Assembly: GCA_017941355.1 (NCBI GenBank)
Contig: JAGAWN010000244.1
Location: 1 to 36,980 of the forward strand
Reading direction: 5' to 3'
DNA from: Ruminiclostridium sp.
GTDB taxonomy: Bacteria > Bacillota > Clostridia > Oscillospirales > Ruminococcaceae
DNA: 36,980 bases
Shown here one piece after another: positions 16,278 to 24,178 of this stretch. The notes below the pieces were generated by a model. The model saw only the letters and a list, made by a program, of their open reading frames with translations. It made no database searches and was not told where the DNA came from. Position 1 is the stretch's first letter. Every line of letters begins with the position of its first letter. The position numbers and the translations under genes are program-made.

Positions 16278-17663
16278 ATGAACTACAGTGCAATCGTACT
16301 TGCCGCGGGCGACGGCAAAAGAATGAGATCATCAAAGCCGAAAGTAATGTGTGAAGTCCTCGGAGATCCCATGATCGACTGGGTGCTTGACAGCATAGAC
16401 GGAGCCGGGATACCGGCGGAAAACACCGGCGTGGTAGTCGGGAACGGCGCGGATACGGTAAAAGCTTTCCTTGCAAAGAAAGGCAGCTACCGCACTTTCA
16501 TGCAGACCGAGCGCAAGGGAACGGGACACGCGGTCATGCAGGCGGCGGAAATGCTGAAAGCAGGCGAGAATGTCCTCATACTCTGCGGAGATGCTCCCTT
16601 CGTTGACAGCGGAACCATCACCGCCGCCCTCACGGAACACGTCCACGGCGGCAATGATGTAACGGTGGTGACAGCCGATATGCCGGATCCCGCAAGCTAC
16701 GGAAGGATCCGGCGCGACGAGGACGGCGCGTTCATCGGCATAGTCGAGAAGAAAGACTGCACGCTCAGTCAGCTCGGCATCACCGAGGTGAACTCCGGAG
16801 TTTACTGGTTCAGGGCGGAGGCACTTGCCGATGCGCTGCCGAAGCTTACCGACGACAACGCCGCCGGTGAATTCTACCTCACCGACACAGTCGGCATTAT
16901 CCGCGCAAACGGCGGAAAGCTCGGCACATATACCGCCGGAGACACCAACATAGTAATGGGGGCGAACAGCCGCGCGGAGCTTATGCAGCTCAACATAATC
17001 GCAAAAATGCAGGTGATAGCCAAGCATCTGGACGAGGGCGTGGAGTTCGTCTCCACCGACGGGATCATAATCGGCAGAAACGTTGAGATCGGGCAGGACA
17101 CACTGATACTGCCGGGAACGATACTCCGCGGAAATACGGTCATAGGCGAGAACTGCACCATAGGCCCGAACTCGCTTATCGAGAACTGCAGGATCGGAAA
17201 CGGCGTAACGCTGAACAATGTGCAGGCTTATGATTCCCGCGTCTGCGATCGTGTAAAGGCGGGACCGTTCGTGCAGCTGCGTCCGGGGACGATACTGCAT
17301 GACGGCGTGAAGATCGGTGACTTTGTGGAGGTAAAGAACTCCGAGATCGGCGTGAATACCGCAATTTCTCACCTTACATACGTCGGGGACAGCGATGTGG
17401 GCAAGGGCGTGAACTTCGGCTGCGGCTGCGTTACCGCAAACTACGACGGCATCAACAAGTACCGCACAAAGATAGGCGACTACGCATTCATAGGCTGCAA
17501 CACAAACCTTATCGCCCCCGTGGAGATAGGCGAGAACGCCACCACCGCCGCCGGCTCCACGATCACCAGAACCGTTCCCGCCGACAGCCTCGCTGTCGAG
17601 CGTTCACAGACAAAGATAATCGAGAACTGGGAAAAGAATTTCCGGAGAATAAGGAAAGCGTGA
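16278..17663 (+). CDS. glmU: bifunctional UDP-GlcNAc pyrophosphorylase / glucosamine-1-phosphate acetyltransferase
   Basis: A 461-residue cytoplasmic enzyme making UDP-N-acetylglucosamine for cell wall synthesis. The N-terminal uridylyltransferase domain has LAAGDGKRMRS (8-18), followed by KPKVM. The C-terminal left-handed beta-helix shows repeated hexapeptides (IGRNVEIGQDTLILPG) and the acetyltransferase site region (HLTYVGDSDVG, NFGCGCVTANYDG). Both domains are complete. The ATG at 16278 is chosen because GGAGG lies 5 nt upstream; an earlier ATG at 16248 lacks a site. First gene of a glmU-CPBP-CPBP operon. Confidence 0.97.
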   Translation: MNYSAIVLAAGDGKRMRSSKPKVMCEVLGDPMIDWVLDSIDGAGIPAENTGVVVGNGADTVKAFLAKKGSYRTFMQTERKGTGHAVMQAAEMLKAGENVLILCGDAPFVDSGTITAALTEHVHGGNDVTVVTADMPDPASYGRIRRDEDGAFIGIVEKKDCTLSQLGITEVNSGVYWFRAEALADALPKLTDDNAAGEFYLTDTVGIIRANGGKLGTYTAGDTNIVMGANSRAELMQLNIIAKMQVIAKHLDEGVEFVSTDGIIIGRNVEIGQDTLILPGTILRGNTVIGENCTIGPNSLIENCRIGNGVTLNNVQAYDSRVCDRVKAGPFVQLRPGTILHDGVKIGDFVEVKNSEIGVNTAISHLTYVGDSDVGKGVNFGCGCVTANYDGINKYRTKIGDYAFIGCNTNLIAPVEIGENATTAAGSTITRTVPADSLAVERSQTKIIENWEKNFRRIRKA

Positions 17664-17684
17664 TCCCCTGCGACGGAGGTAAAA

Positions 17685-18761
17685 ATGTCGGAAGAAATGA
17701 CAGTCCGGAATGACGCAGTTCCGGAAATGCTGCCGCAATACAAGAAAACTGCGCTGCTGATCGGCACATACGTCATGGTCATGTTTGTGCTGAGATACAT
17801 CGCCGTTGTTGTCATAAACCTCACCGATGCCGCATTGACGGACAAGGTGAGCTATGAAACGGGATACATAATCAAGCTTTCGCTGTCGGGACTGTTTCTG
17901 CAGATACTTCCGTCGGTGATCGGAGCGTTCATGTTCGGTTATCTCGGCAAAAACGGCAGAGGGCTGAAATGCCTGTACACGATCCCCAGAAGCAGCACCC
18001 GCGCGATCGGAAATTTCAGCGCGGTTTACGGCTTCGCACAGATGTTCAACCTGCTGACGATCATAATAACTTACATTTTCACAAGCAACGCGGATCTTTC
18101 AAGAAAGCTGAACACCGTCACCAAAAGCGCAGGCGCGGGAATGACGGGTGCATGGTTCATGTTCTTCATGCTGGTCGTGATAGCGCCGGTATTTGAGGAA
18201 TTCATTTTCCGCGGTGTGATACTGAACGCGCTGAAGCCTTACGGAAACGGGCTTTCGATATTCGTGAGCGGCATACTTTTCGGTATCTACCACGGGAACT
18301 TCCAGCAGTGCTTCTACACTGCCGCGGCGGGTATCGCGCTTTCGTATATTGCGAATGTCACCGGCTCGATATTCCCGACTACGGTGATACACGCGATAAT
18401 GAACTCCCTCGGCGGGATAATGCTGCTGTTCATGAACACCGACGCAGTTCAGACTTATGTGCTGAACGGAAACGAGGAAGCGATACCGGACAGCGAAATG
18501 ATCTGGGTAGCGCTGTACGGCATTTTCATGGTGAGCCTGCTTATATTCATACTTGTGGGATTCATCGCGGCGATAATGAAAATACGCCGCATGAAGCGTT
18601 TCAGGACTCCGAAAGTATGGGGTGAAGTAACCAACGGAAAAAAAGTAAGTATGCTTGTGCTGACTGTTCCGGCTGTTATATCCGCGCTGATGATAATAGA
18701 TATCTACGGCGGTTTTTCCGAAACGTGGTTTGCAAATATGCTCAGAGGTACTGTCCAATGA
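17685..18761 (+). CDS. CPBP family intramembrane glutamic endopeptidase
   Basis: A 358-residue protein with about eight transmembrane helices. The abortive-infection/CAAX-protease motifs are present: EEFIFRG, FGIYHGNFQQ and HAIMNS, which carry the Glu-Glu...Arg, His and His/Asn active-site residues of the fold. Bacterial members are involved in bacteriocin maturation or immunity and membrane protein processing; no bacteriocin gene is seen. It has GGAGG before the ATG, starts 21 bp after glmU, and overlaps the next gene by four bases. Confidence 0.9.
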   Translation: MSEEMTVRNDAVPEMLPQYKKTALLIGTYVMVMFVLRYIAVVVINLTDAALTDKVSYETGYIIKLSLSGLFLQILPSVIGAFMFGYLGKNGRGLKCLYTIPRSSTRAIGNFSAVYGFAQMFNLLTIIITYIFTSNADLSRKLNTVTKSAGAGMTGAWFMFFMLVVIAPVFEEFIFRGVILNALKPYGNGLSIFVSGILFGIYHGNFQQCFYTAAAGIALSYIANVTGSIFPTTVIHAIMNSLGGIMLLFMNTDAVQTYVLNGNEEAIPDSEMIWVALYGIFMVSLLIFILVGFIAAIMKIRRMKRFRTPKVWGEVTNGKKVSMLVLTVPAVISALMIIDIYGGFSETWFANMLRGTVQ

Positions 18762-19786
18762 ATTACACTGTTCTCGGTGCCGGCGGCGCGGAATACGGCA
18801 TGAAGAATCTTGCGCTGAAATACGGCGCGTCGGCTGCCCTGATCTTTGTGAACACAAACATTCTGATCTATGCGTTCGTGTTTATAGTATATGGGGTTGT
18901 GGGTGCATTGCCGGACTCCTCGGAACTCCTCGATACGGCTTCCGACAGCGGTTATCTGCTGATAATGGCTCTGAACGAGTTCGCCTCGTATCTTGTACCG
19001 ATGATCGTGCTTCCGCTTATATTCCGCAGTGAGCTTACCGACAGGCGGAGAATACCGGCTTTTGCGGAAAACAGCGGCTACAAGCGGATATTCGGATCCG
19101 CTGCGATACTTTTCCTTGCCGGAATAACCTGTGCAATGTCGATGAGCACGGTCACATCGTACATTTCCGAAATACTGAACACGCTGCTCGGAGTCCCGGA
19201 AACCCGGACGGCATTCTCGGAAACAATGCCGACGAACGTATTCAAGTACGCGGTATTCGAGATATGCACCTGTATAATAGCGCCGGTCTGCGAGGAACTG
19301 ATATACCGTCATTACCTGCTCAAACCGCTCAGGATCTACGGCGACATAACGGCAGCGGTGGTTCCGTCGCTGCTGTTCGGGCTGTCACACTTCAACTTCG
19401 ATCAGTTCCTGTACACATTCACATTCGGACTGTTTCTTTCGATAATTGCGATACGCACAGGTTCCGTACTGCCCTCAATTATATGTCATATTCTAAACAA
19501 CGTAATGGTCGGGCTGAACGTTTATATGCCCGAAACTTTCGGCAGCGATGCCGTTGACGCGTTTTTCGGCGCTGCGGCAGATGTCTGCGCTCTCGCGACG
19601 GGGCTTAGCTATATCGCAGGCTGGATAGCACTCATACTGGTTGTGGTACTGAGACTGTACAAGCTGAGAGGAAGCACCGGCGAACTGCCGGCGAAACGGC
19701 AGTTCTTCCTGATATTCACAAATCCGCTGATGACAGTCTCGATAGTTCTCATGCTGGCTGTTACGTTTATGAAACTGTATCGATAA
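18758..19786 (+). CDS. CPBP family intramembrane glutamic endopeptidase (second copy)
   Basis: A 342-residue relative of the preceding gene, same topology and motifs: EELIYRH, FGLSHFNFDQ and HILNN. The ATG at 18758 overlaps the previous stop (ATGA), giving translational coupling; an upstream GTG at 18725 is less likely. The two proteins differ clearly in sequence, so this is an old duplication or two separate recruitments. A strong terminator follows. Confidence 0.9.
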   Translation: MNYTVLGAGGAEYGMKNLALKYGASAALIFVNTNILIYAFVFIVYGVVGALPDSSELLDTASDSGYLLIMALNEFASYLVPMIVLPLIFRSELTDRRRIPAFAENSGYKRIFGSAAILFLAGITCAMSMSTVTSYISEILNTLLGVPETRTAFSETMPTNVFKYAVFEICTCIIAPVCEELIYRHYLLKPLRIYGDITAAVVPSLLFGLSHFNFDQFLYTFTFGLFLSIIAIRTGSVLPSIICHILNNVMVGLNVYMPETFGSDAVDAFFGAAADVCALATGLSYIAGWIALILVVVLRLYKLRGSTGELPAKRQFFLIFTNPLMTVSIVLMLAVTFMKLYR

Positions 19787-19787
19787 A

Positions 19788-19825
19788 AAAACAGGCTCGC
19801 AATGCTGTGCGAGCCTGTTTTCATT
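19788..19825. terminator. bidirectional intrinsic terminator
   Basis: A 14-bp stem (AAAACAGGCTCGCA and its complement, 19788-19801 with 19808-19821) with a 6-nt loop. A-rich before and T-rich after, so it can end both the glmU-CPBP operon and the convergent minus-strand operon ending at 19844. Confidence 0.9.
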
Positions 19826-19843
19826 ATGTTCGTTACAGTGAGG

Positions 19844-20803
19844 TCAGTACGACACCACGTCTCCGTCCGTCAGTCCGCTGAGAATAACGGTAAGATCGTT
19901 TATCTCCCTGCCTGCTTCAACGGGGACTCTCACCCGCTCGCCGCCGTCCTCGATGTAGCAGTACGATTCCCCGGAATACTGCATGACCGCCTTTGACGGA
20001 ACGCAAAGCACGTTGTAATCGCGGTAGTCCGTCACTATCACGCTTCCCCAGCCGGCGGAGGCTATGCTGCCGGCTTCAGCATCCGCGCGTTCAAGTTCAC
20101 CGTCGTCAAGCCGTATCACTACCGCGCTCCTGCCGTCGGATTCCATTGCAACTCGACCTGTGAAAGTGCCGCTTGTGCCGAATTTCAGCGCCACAGGCAT
20201 ACCGAACGCAAACAAATCCTTGCTTTCATTGACGGTAACATACACCTCGTCCTTTTTGGCAACCGAACAGATCTTCTGCCCGGCGGTGACCGTCTCTCCC
20301 GCTTTCATTCGCTCAACTTCGCTTACCACGCAGTCATACGGAGCTTTCACCGTGCATTGGTCTATACGGTATTGTATCAGTTCAAGACGCTTGGCTTCCT
20401 GCTCATATTCAAGCCGCGCGATCTCGCTGCCCGACGACTGCCAGCGGGAATAGGCATTGTCTGCCAGAATAGCCTGATTGCGGTATTCGTAGTCATAGGC
20501 GGAAGAATCGAAAACCGCGATCACGTCCCCCGCGCTCAGCTTATCGCCCTTTTTCACGTTGTATTCCAGTACATTCGTATCGCCGGGTACAGTCAGCGTT
20601 TCCGCGTAGATGTAACCCACCGACGCTCCGACAGTCGTGTAATTCTCAACGTCATATCTCTCGGCTTTGGCGGTAGTAAAGCTGCCGCCCGCTTTCGCGT
20701 CGAGTATCGGGATCTTTATGTCTGCGTCCGGCGCACTGCCGCCGCAGCCGCCGGCAAGCAACAATGCCGCAGCCAGCGTAAATGTTGTAGTGATCTTTTT
20801 CAT
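19844..20803 (-). CDS. HlyD-family/RND-type periplasmic adaptor lipoprotein
   Basis: A 319-residue exported lipoprotein: signal peptide MKKITTTFTLAAALLLAGGC with a lipobox (LAGGC, Cys20). It then has a barrel-sandwich (biotinyl-lipoyl-like) domain with VKKGDKLSAGDVIAVFD, a helical hairpin (about 110-150) shortened compared with long adaptors, the returning half CTVKAPYDCVVSEV, and a beta-barrel end with VPSKAV. Such proteins couple a transporter to extracellular export, often MacB-type ABC systems. No ABC transporter is nearby, so the partner is unknown. Last gene of the 23727-19844 unit. Confidence 0.85.
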   Translation of the reverse strand: MKKITTTFTLAAALLLAGGCGGSAPDADIKIPILDAKAGGSFTTAKAERYDVENYTTVGASVGYIYAETLTVPGDTNVLEYNVKKGDKLSAGDVIAVFDSSAYDYEYRNQAILADNAYSRWQSSGSEIARLEYEQEAKRLELIQYRIDQCTVKAPYDCVVSEVERMKAGETVTAGQKICSVAKKDEVYVTVNESKDLFAFGMPVALKFGTSGTFTGRVAMESDGRSAVVIRLDDGELERADAEAGSIASAGWGSVIVTDYRDYNVLCVPSKAVMQYSGESYCYIEDGGERVRVPVEAGREINDLTVILSGLTDGDVVSY

Positions 20804-20816
20804 AGGTTCGTTCCTG

Positions 20817-21641
20817 CTATCTGTGTCGGCCGCCGCCCCCGTGTCTGCCGCCGCTGCTTGAATGGTGAGTTGAACTGCGATGACTTACGCTGCTTCGCCG
20901 TCCTCCGTGAGAGGAAGAGCTGCTGCGCGGAGTGTAAATGCGCTTGACATTATTACCGACAAATGTATCGGTATTCACGTCAAATGCCAGCGAGTTTTCG
21001 AGAATATAGTTGCGCGTACCGGGTTTTTCGATCCTGAACTGTCTGCTGTTGACAGCGTAGATTATTATTCCGAAAAAAATACCGCCAACTATCGCAATAC
21101 CGGGGTTGAACAGACCGACATCCACCTCAGCGCCGAGTATCTCGGTCTGATGATTTGCTTTTCCCTGATCGTAGAACTGCTCCACGCGGTAAACGAACGT
21201 GTATGCCGCCTGCGCATAGTTCTCGTCCTTTAGATCGTCCCAGATGTCATCAAATATCATGTCTATGCGGTAATCGCTGAAATAGTTTATGCAGACGCCG
21301 CTTGTGGATATGTAGTCATACTTCGTATCGCAGTTTATAAGAAAGAGTATGCCGTCGGTATTTATGCCGCACAGCTCCTCATATTTGTCGTCCGCGTATT
21401 CCACAACGTGCGCGTCGGTTTTAGGGTATCCGATATCGTCCTCGGCAACGATAACTATGTTGAATCCGGTTTTCTCGGCGACCTGCACCGCTTTTTCGTA
21501 TATCTGCTTCTCGTTAGCTTCGGCTATGGCTCCGATATTGTCTAAGATGAATACCTTGCTGCCGGAAGCCGCCGCGCTTACGCAGAAGAAAACCGCGCAT
21601 AGCATGAATACCGCTGACAGTAAAAACAGCCGTTTTCTCAT
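20817..21641 (-). CDS. TPM-domain membrane protein with Ser/His/Gly-rich tail
   Basis: A 274-residue protein. A signal peptide (MRKRLFLLSAVF...) is followed by a TPM (YgcG-like) extracellular domain of about 130 residues (DNIGAIAEANEKQIYEKAV, GFNIVIVAEDDIGY, TDGILFLINCD). A transmembrane helix follows (about 185-205, GIAIVGGIFFGIIIYAV). The C-terminus is a low-complexity run of Ser, His, Arg and Gly ending GGRHGGGGRHR. TPM proteins often end in Gly/Ser-rich tails, but the density of His is notable and could bind metal (inference). The ATG overlaps the upstream stop by one base; a longer frame into the upstream gene is not used. Confidence 0.87.
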   Translation of the reverse strand: MRKRLFLLSAVFMLCAVFFCVSAAASGSKVFILDNIGAIAEANEKQIYEKAVQVAEKTGFNIVIVAEDDIGYPKTDAHVVEYADDKYEELCGINTDGILFLINCDTKYDYISTSGVCINYFSDYRIDMIFDDIWDDLKDENYAQAAYTFVYRVEQFYDQGKANHQTEILGAEVDVGLFNPGIAIVGGIFFGIIIYAVNSRQFRIEKPGTRNYILENSLAFDVNTDTFVGNNVKRIYTPRSSSSSHGGRRSSVSHRSSTHHSSSGGRHGGGGRHR

Positions 21642-22744
21642 TAAAGCCCTCCAAACAGCATCAGAAACACTTGCATCAGAAGCAGCACACCGGTCGGTAT
21701 GCCAAAGGAAACGAGCGCGAGTTTCAGCTTGTTCAGGGGCAGCAGTCCGCCGAACTTTCCCGTCTGCCCGTTCATTGCGAAATAGTAAAGCTTGTCCTTG
21801 TAGAAGAATGTAAGGAACCACATAGGCAGCATCGCCTGCTTATAGTTGATATTGGTTATACCGAACTGCTTTCCCGTAATTTCGGTGCGTGAGTATCCTC
21901 TGATGCTCTTGCGGAACACTTCTTCGGAAGCCTCGGTAACACGCGAATCCACGCGATGAAACACCTGCTCACGCGGGACATCGTATCTCTGCGCGCTGTG
22001 ACCGGAAAGATACGACATGTCAAAATCCCGCAGATCCTTGTAATCAAACGGCTCTATGCTGTCCATGAGAGCATCGTCCGCTCTTGAGGAAGCGTCCGCG
22101 GGAACGTGCCTGAACACAAGGCTCCCCTCTCTTACGACTTTGTGCTTTGATTCCGTAACGTATGTATAGTCGCCTTTGCGGACAGAAGATATGTTTTTGT
22201 AGCAGTCCGCGGTGATCTTCCCCTCAACACAGCAGTCCACCAGCCAGAACGGGATATATATCCCCTGTATCCTGCGCATGGACTCCTCGCTTCCGAAGCC
22301 TTTCGCAAGGAAGAATTTTCTTTTTGCGATCCATTTGCTGAACTGCATTATCGCATAATCGCGGTCAAGGCTGAACGGAATAATGAGATCCGGACGGTAT
22401 TCTCCCGACAGCCTGCCGGAAAGCACCACCGGGCTGTGGCAGTAGTAGCACTCCGCCGACGCGTCAAGCTCTGAATCGGTTATCACCGAAGCGCCGCAGG
22501 ACGGACACATATACAGCCGGTTCTCGTCACCGAAGCGGCGGCGCTGATCCCGCATCTCCGGGCTTTCACCGTCCGAGTCCTGCCCCGGCAGCTTCTGTTC
22601 GGTGCTGCCCTCCATCGGTGCGTCAAGCTGTTCCTGCGTGAAATGCGAACCGCAGTATTCACAGCAGAAATCCCCGCTTTGCGCCGAATACGGTATGCTC
22701 GCCCCGCAGGCGGGACACTTATAGGCGATGATCCCGTTATCCAT
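21641..22744 (-). CDS. zinc-ribbon membrane-anchored protein
   Basis: A 367-residue protein with two rubredoxin-like zinc knuckles: CPACG...CCEYCG (10-35) and CPSCG...CYYCH (about 80-105). A long middle domain with GIYIPFWLVDCCVEG and MLPMWFLTFFYKDKLYYFAMNGQTG is typical of uncharacterised TFIIB-type zinc-ribbon proteins of Bacillota, and one C-terminal transmembrane helix follows. These genes are commonly found beside TPM-domain genes, as here, where stop and start overlap by one base. The function is unknown; the pair may act together at the membrane. Confidence 0.85.
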   Translation of the reverse strand: MDNGIIAYKCPACGASIPYSAQSGDFCCEYCGSHFTQEQLDAPMEGSTEQKLPGQDSDGESPEMRDQRRRFGDENRLYMCPSCGASVITDSELDASAECYYCHSPVVLSGRLSGEYRPDLIIPFSLDRDYAIMQFSKWIAKRKFFLAKGFGSEESMRRIQGIYIPFWLVDCCVEGKITADCYKNISSVRKGDYTYVTESKHKVVREGSLVFRHVPADASSRADDALMDSIEPFDYKDLRDFDMSYLSGHSAQRYDVPREQVFHRVDSRVTEASEEVFRKSIRGYSRTEITGKQFGITNINYKQAMLPMWFLTFFYKDKLYYFAMNGQTGKFGGLLPLNKLKLALVSFGIPTGVLLLMQVFLMLFGGL

Positions 22745-22782
22745 TATGCTATCCTCTCCGTCGGTACATACCGCATCTGTTT

Positions 22783-23727
22783 TCAGTCGATGATCCTGCG
22801 TTTGGTGATGTCCTTGTAAAAGCTGAAATTGACTTTTTTCAGCATATCTATGATCGCCGTTTCGATCTCATGCTCAAGCCCTATGCTTTTGATCTTGCGG
22901 TCTATCAGGCTTTCCTGCGGTGTCAGACGGCGGCTGCGTCCAACCCGGTAGGGTTTGTACATCGTTCCCGTTTCCGTGTCATAGACCGCCGCGGATATCT
23001 CGCCGTCGGTATCCAGCATACGGGCAAGCCCCGAGGGCAGCGCGCAGAAAATGTCGGTAAACACGAAGCTTGCGATACAGATAGCCTTTACCACATCGTT
23101 ATGCAGCGCAGTCCTTCTCGTTATATGCAGGCTGATTATGTACTGCTCAAGCGAGGTATAGTAGTACCCGCGCCCGAATGACAGCGTTATCATGGAAGCC
23201 CCCGCAGCCTGCGCCGTGATAGCATCGGAAGCCCCGGACATCATAGTGTTCAGCGGGCAGATATCCACAGGCAGGAACAGATTGTTTCTGCACCATTTCA
23301 CAAGTGTGTCTATGCTGTCACCGAAAAGTCCGGTAAGCCGTATCGCGGATATCCTGCGGATAAAGCTGAATCTGTGAAGATACAGTATTATCGCCTGCGC
23401 ACTGTACTCGTCCGCGTTCACTTCGAGTATCACAGGCTGCTCCTCCGGCAGACGGTCTATAAGATGCACCTGTTCAAGCTGCACACACGCGTACGCAAAC
23501 GGTACCATGCTGCAATACCCGCAGTCAAAGGCGTTCCCGACACGCAGTATGTATTTATCCTCAAAGCTTTCGAGCGCCATTTTCTCGGCAGTCTCGGAGG
23601 TTATTTCGATATAGTCCGCGCCGCAGGCAAAAACTGCCTTTGCGTAGGCTGTAAGCGCTTCCGGCGTTGTGCGGTCGGTGTTGTATTTTACATAAGAAAG
23701 CGTTCTGTCTGTAATGACGGTTTTCAA
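22783..23727 (-). CDS. degenerate HMGL/DRE-TIM metallolyase-like protein
   Basis: A 314-residue protein resembling homocitrate/isopropylmalate-synthase-type TIM barrels. The N-terminal KTVITDRTL lines up with the usual first strand (DTTLRDGEQ), GADYIEI with the second, and CPLNTMM...AITAQAAGASMITLSFG with the region that normally carries the metal-binding His-x-His. The Arg-Asp-Gly-Glu catalytic part and the two His are absent, so it is unlikely to be a working aldol-type synthase. The TTG at 23727 is chosen because AAAAGGGGAT lies 8 nt upstream; the ATG at 23748 has no site. First gene of the minus-strand unit. Confidence 0.55.
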   Translation of the reverse strand: MKTVITDRTLSYVKYNTDRTTPEALTAYAKAVFACGADYIEITSETAEKMALESFEDKYILRVGNAFDCGYCSMVPFAYACVQLEQVHLIDRLPEEQPVILEVNADEYSAQAIILYLHRFSFIRRISAIRLTGLFGDSIDTLVKWCRNNLFLPVDICPLNTMMSGASDAITAQAAGASMITLSFGRGYYYTSLEQYIISLHITRRTALHNDVVKAICIASFVFTDIFCALPSGLARMLDTDGEISAAVYDTETGTMYKPYRVGRSRRLTPQESLIDRKIKSIGLEHEIETAIIDMLKKVNFSFYKDITKRRIID

Positions 23728-23843
23728 AATACCAGATCCCCTTTTCATTGATACCGGGTAATATTGCTCCGGGGCTTACCATGCTGAGTCTTTTAACAGA
23801 TCTCCCATTCCCGGCTGTGTCCCGGCACACTCCGACAGGATAT

Positions 23844-23872
23844 ATTATATCACAGCGAACAGGATATTTCAA
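23844..23872 (-). promoter_or_regulatory. promoter of the 23727-19844 operon
   Basis: On the minus strand TTGAAA (23867-23872), 17-bp spacer, TATAAT (23844-23849). Confidence 0.8.
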
Positions 23873-23893
23873 GTTATTTTGCAAAGAAAAATA

Positions 23894-23922
23894 TTGACAA
23901 AAAGACTGAATTGTGTTATAAT
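23894..23922 (+). promoter_or_regulatory. consensus promoter of the polyamine operon
   Basis: A perfect TTGACA (23894-23899) and TATAAT (23917-23922) at 17 bp. Transcription should begin near 23929, 250 nt before speA. Confidence 0.9.
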
Positions 23923-23928
23923 TCAAAT

Positions 23929-24168
23929 TGACCCGATTGGATATGCCTACGGACGGGCGGGTCGTATGCCGGGAGCAGCGGACAGCTGCATTATTGATTG
24001 AGTTAAAAGCTCAAATTTTATAAGATGATGACTTTATAATCAAACGCGAATCACTTGTGAAACGGTCAATAAGAAGCGGCAGCGTCCGAAAAATACCCGG
24101 GGATAATTGTATTCCGAGGGGATAGACTACTATGAGTGATGCGGTTCGTATCACTCTTTTTGATTTTG
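23929..24168 (+). ncRNA. candidate attenuator/riboswitch leader of speA
   Basis: The leader folds by eye into several helices: GACCCG...CGGGTC (about 23929-23960), GCAGC-GGACA-GCTGC, TTGAG...CTCAA (about 23998-24014), a TTATAAG/CTTTATAA hairpin and a GGGATA-ATTG-TATTCC hairpin flanked by CCC/GGG. It ends in an intrinsic terminator (24134-24168). The segment CGC-GA-ATCACT (24045-24055) can pair with AGTGATGCG (24135-24143), the 5' arm of that terminator, through 9 bp with a 2-nt bulge. The two pairings are mutually exclusive, which is the usual layout of a transcriptional switch. No known class was recognised; the ligand is unknown. Confidence 0.6.
24134..24168 (+). terminator. intrinsic terminator inside the speA leader
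   Basis: GAGTGAT...ATCACTC (24134-24140 with 24150-24156), extended inwards by three pairs (one G-U), followed by TTTTTGATTTT. It ends only 10 nt before the speA ATG at 24179, so it must be bypassed for expression. Confidence 0.85.
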
Positions 24169-24178
24169 GAAGTAAACT

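Noticed and set aside
21642-21821. 60-residue N-terminal extension of the TPM protein
   Set aside because: It overlaps the zinc-ribbon gene in another frame, and a clear signal peptide begins at the ATG at 21641.
23929-24168. Known riboswitch classes for the speA leader (guanidine/ykkC, SAM, T-box, lysine, c-di-GMP)
   Set aside because: The conserved cores of these classes as remembered were not found; only an Infernal search can exclude them fully.
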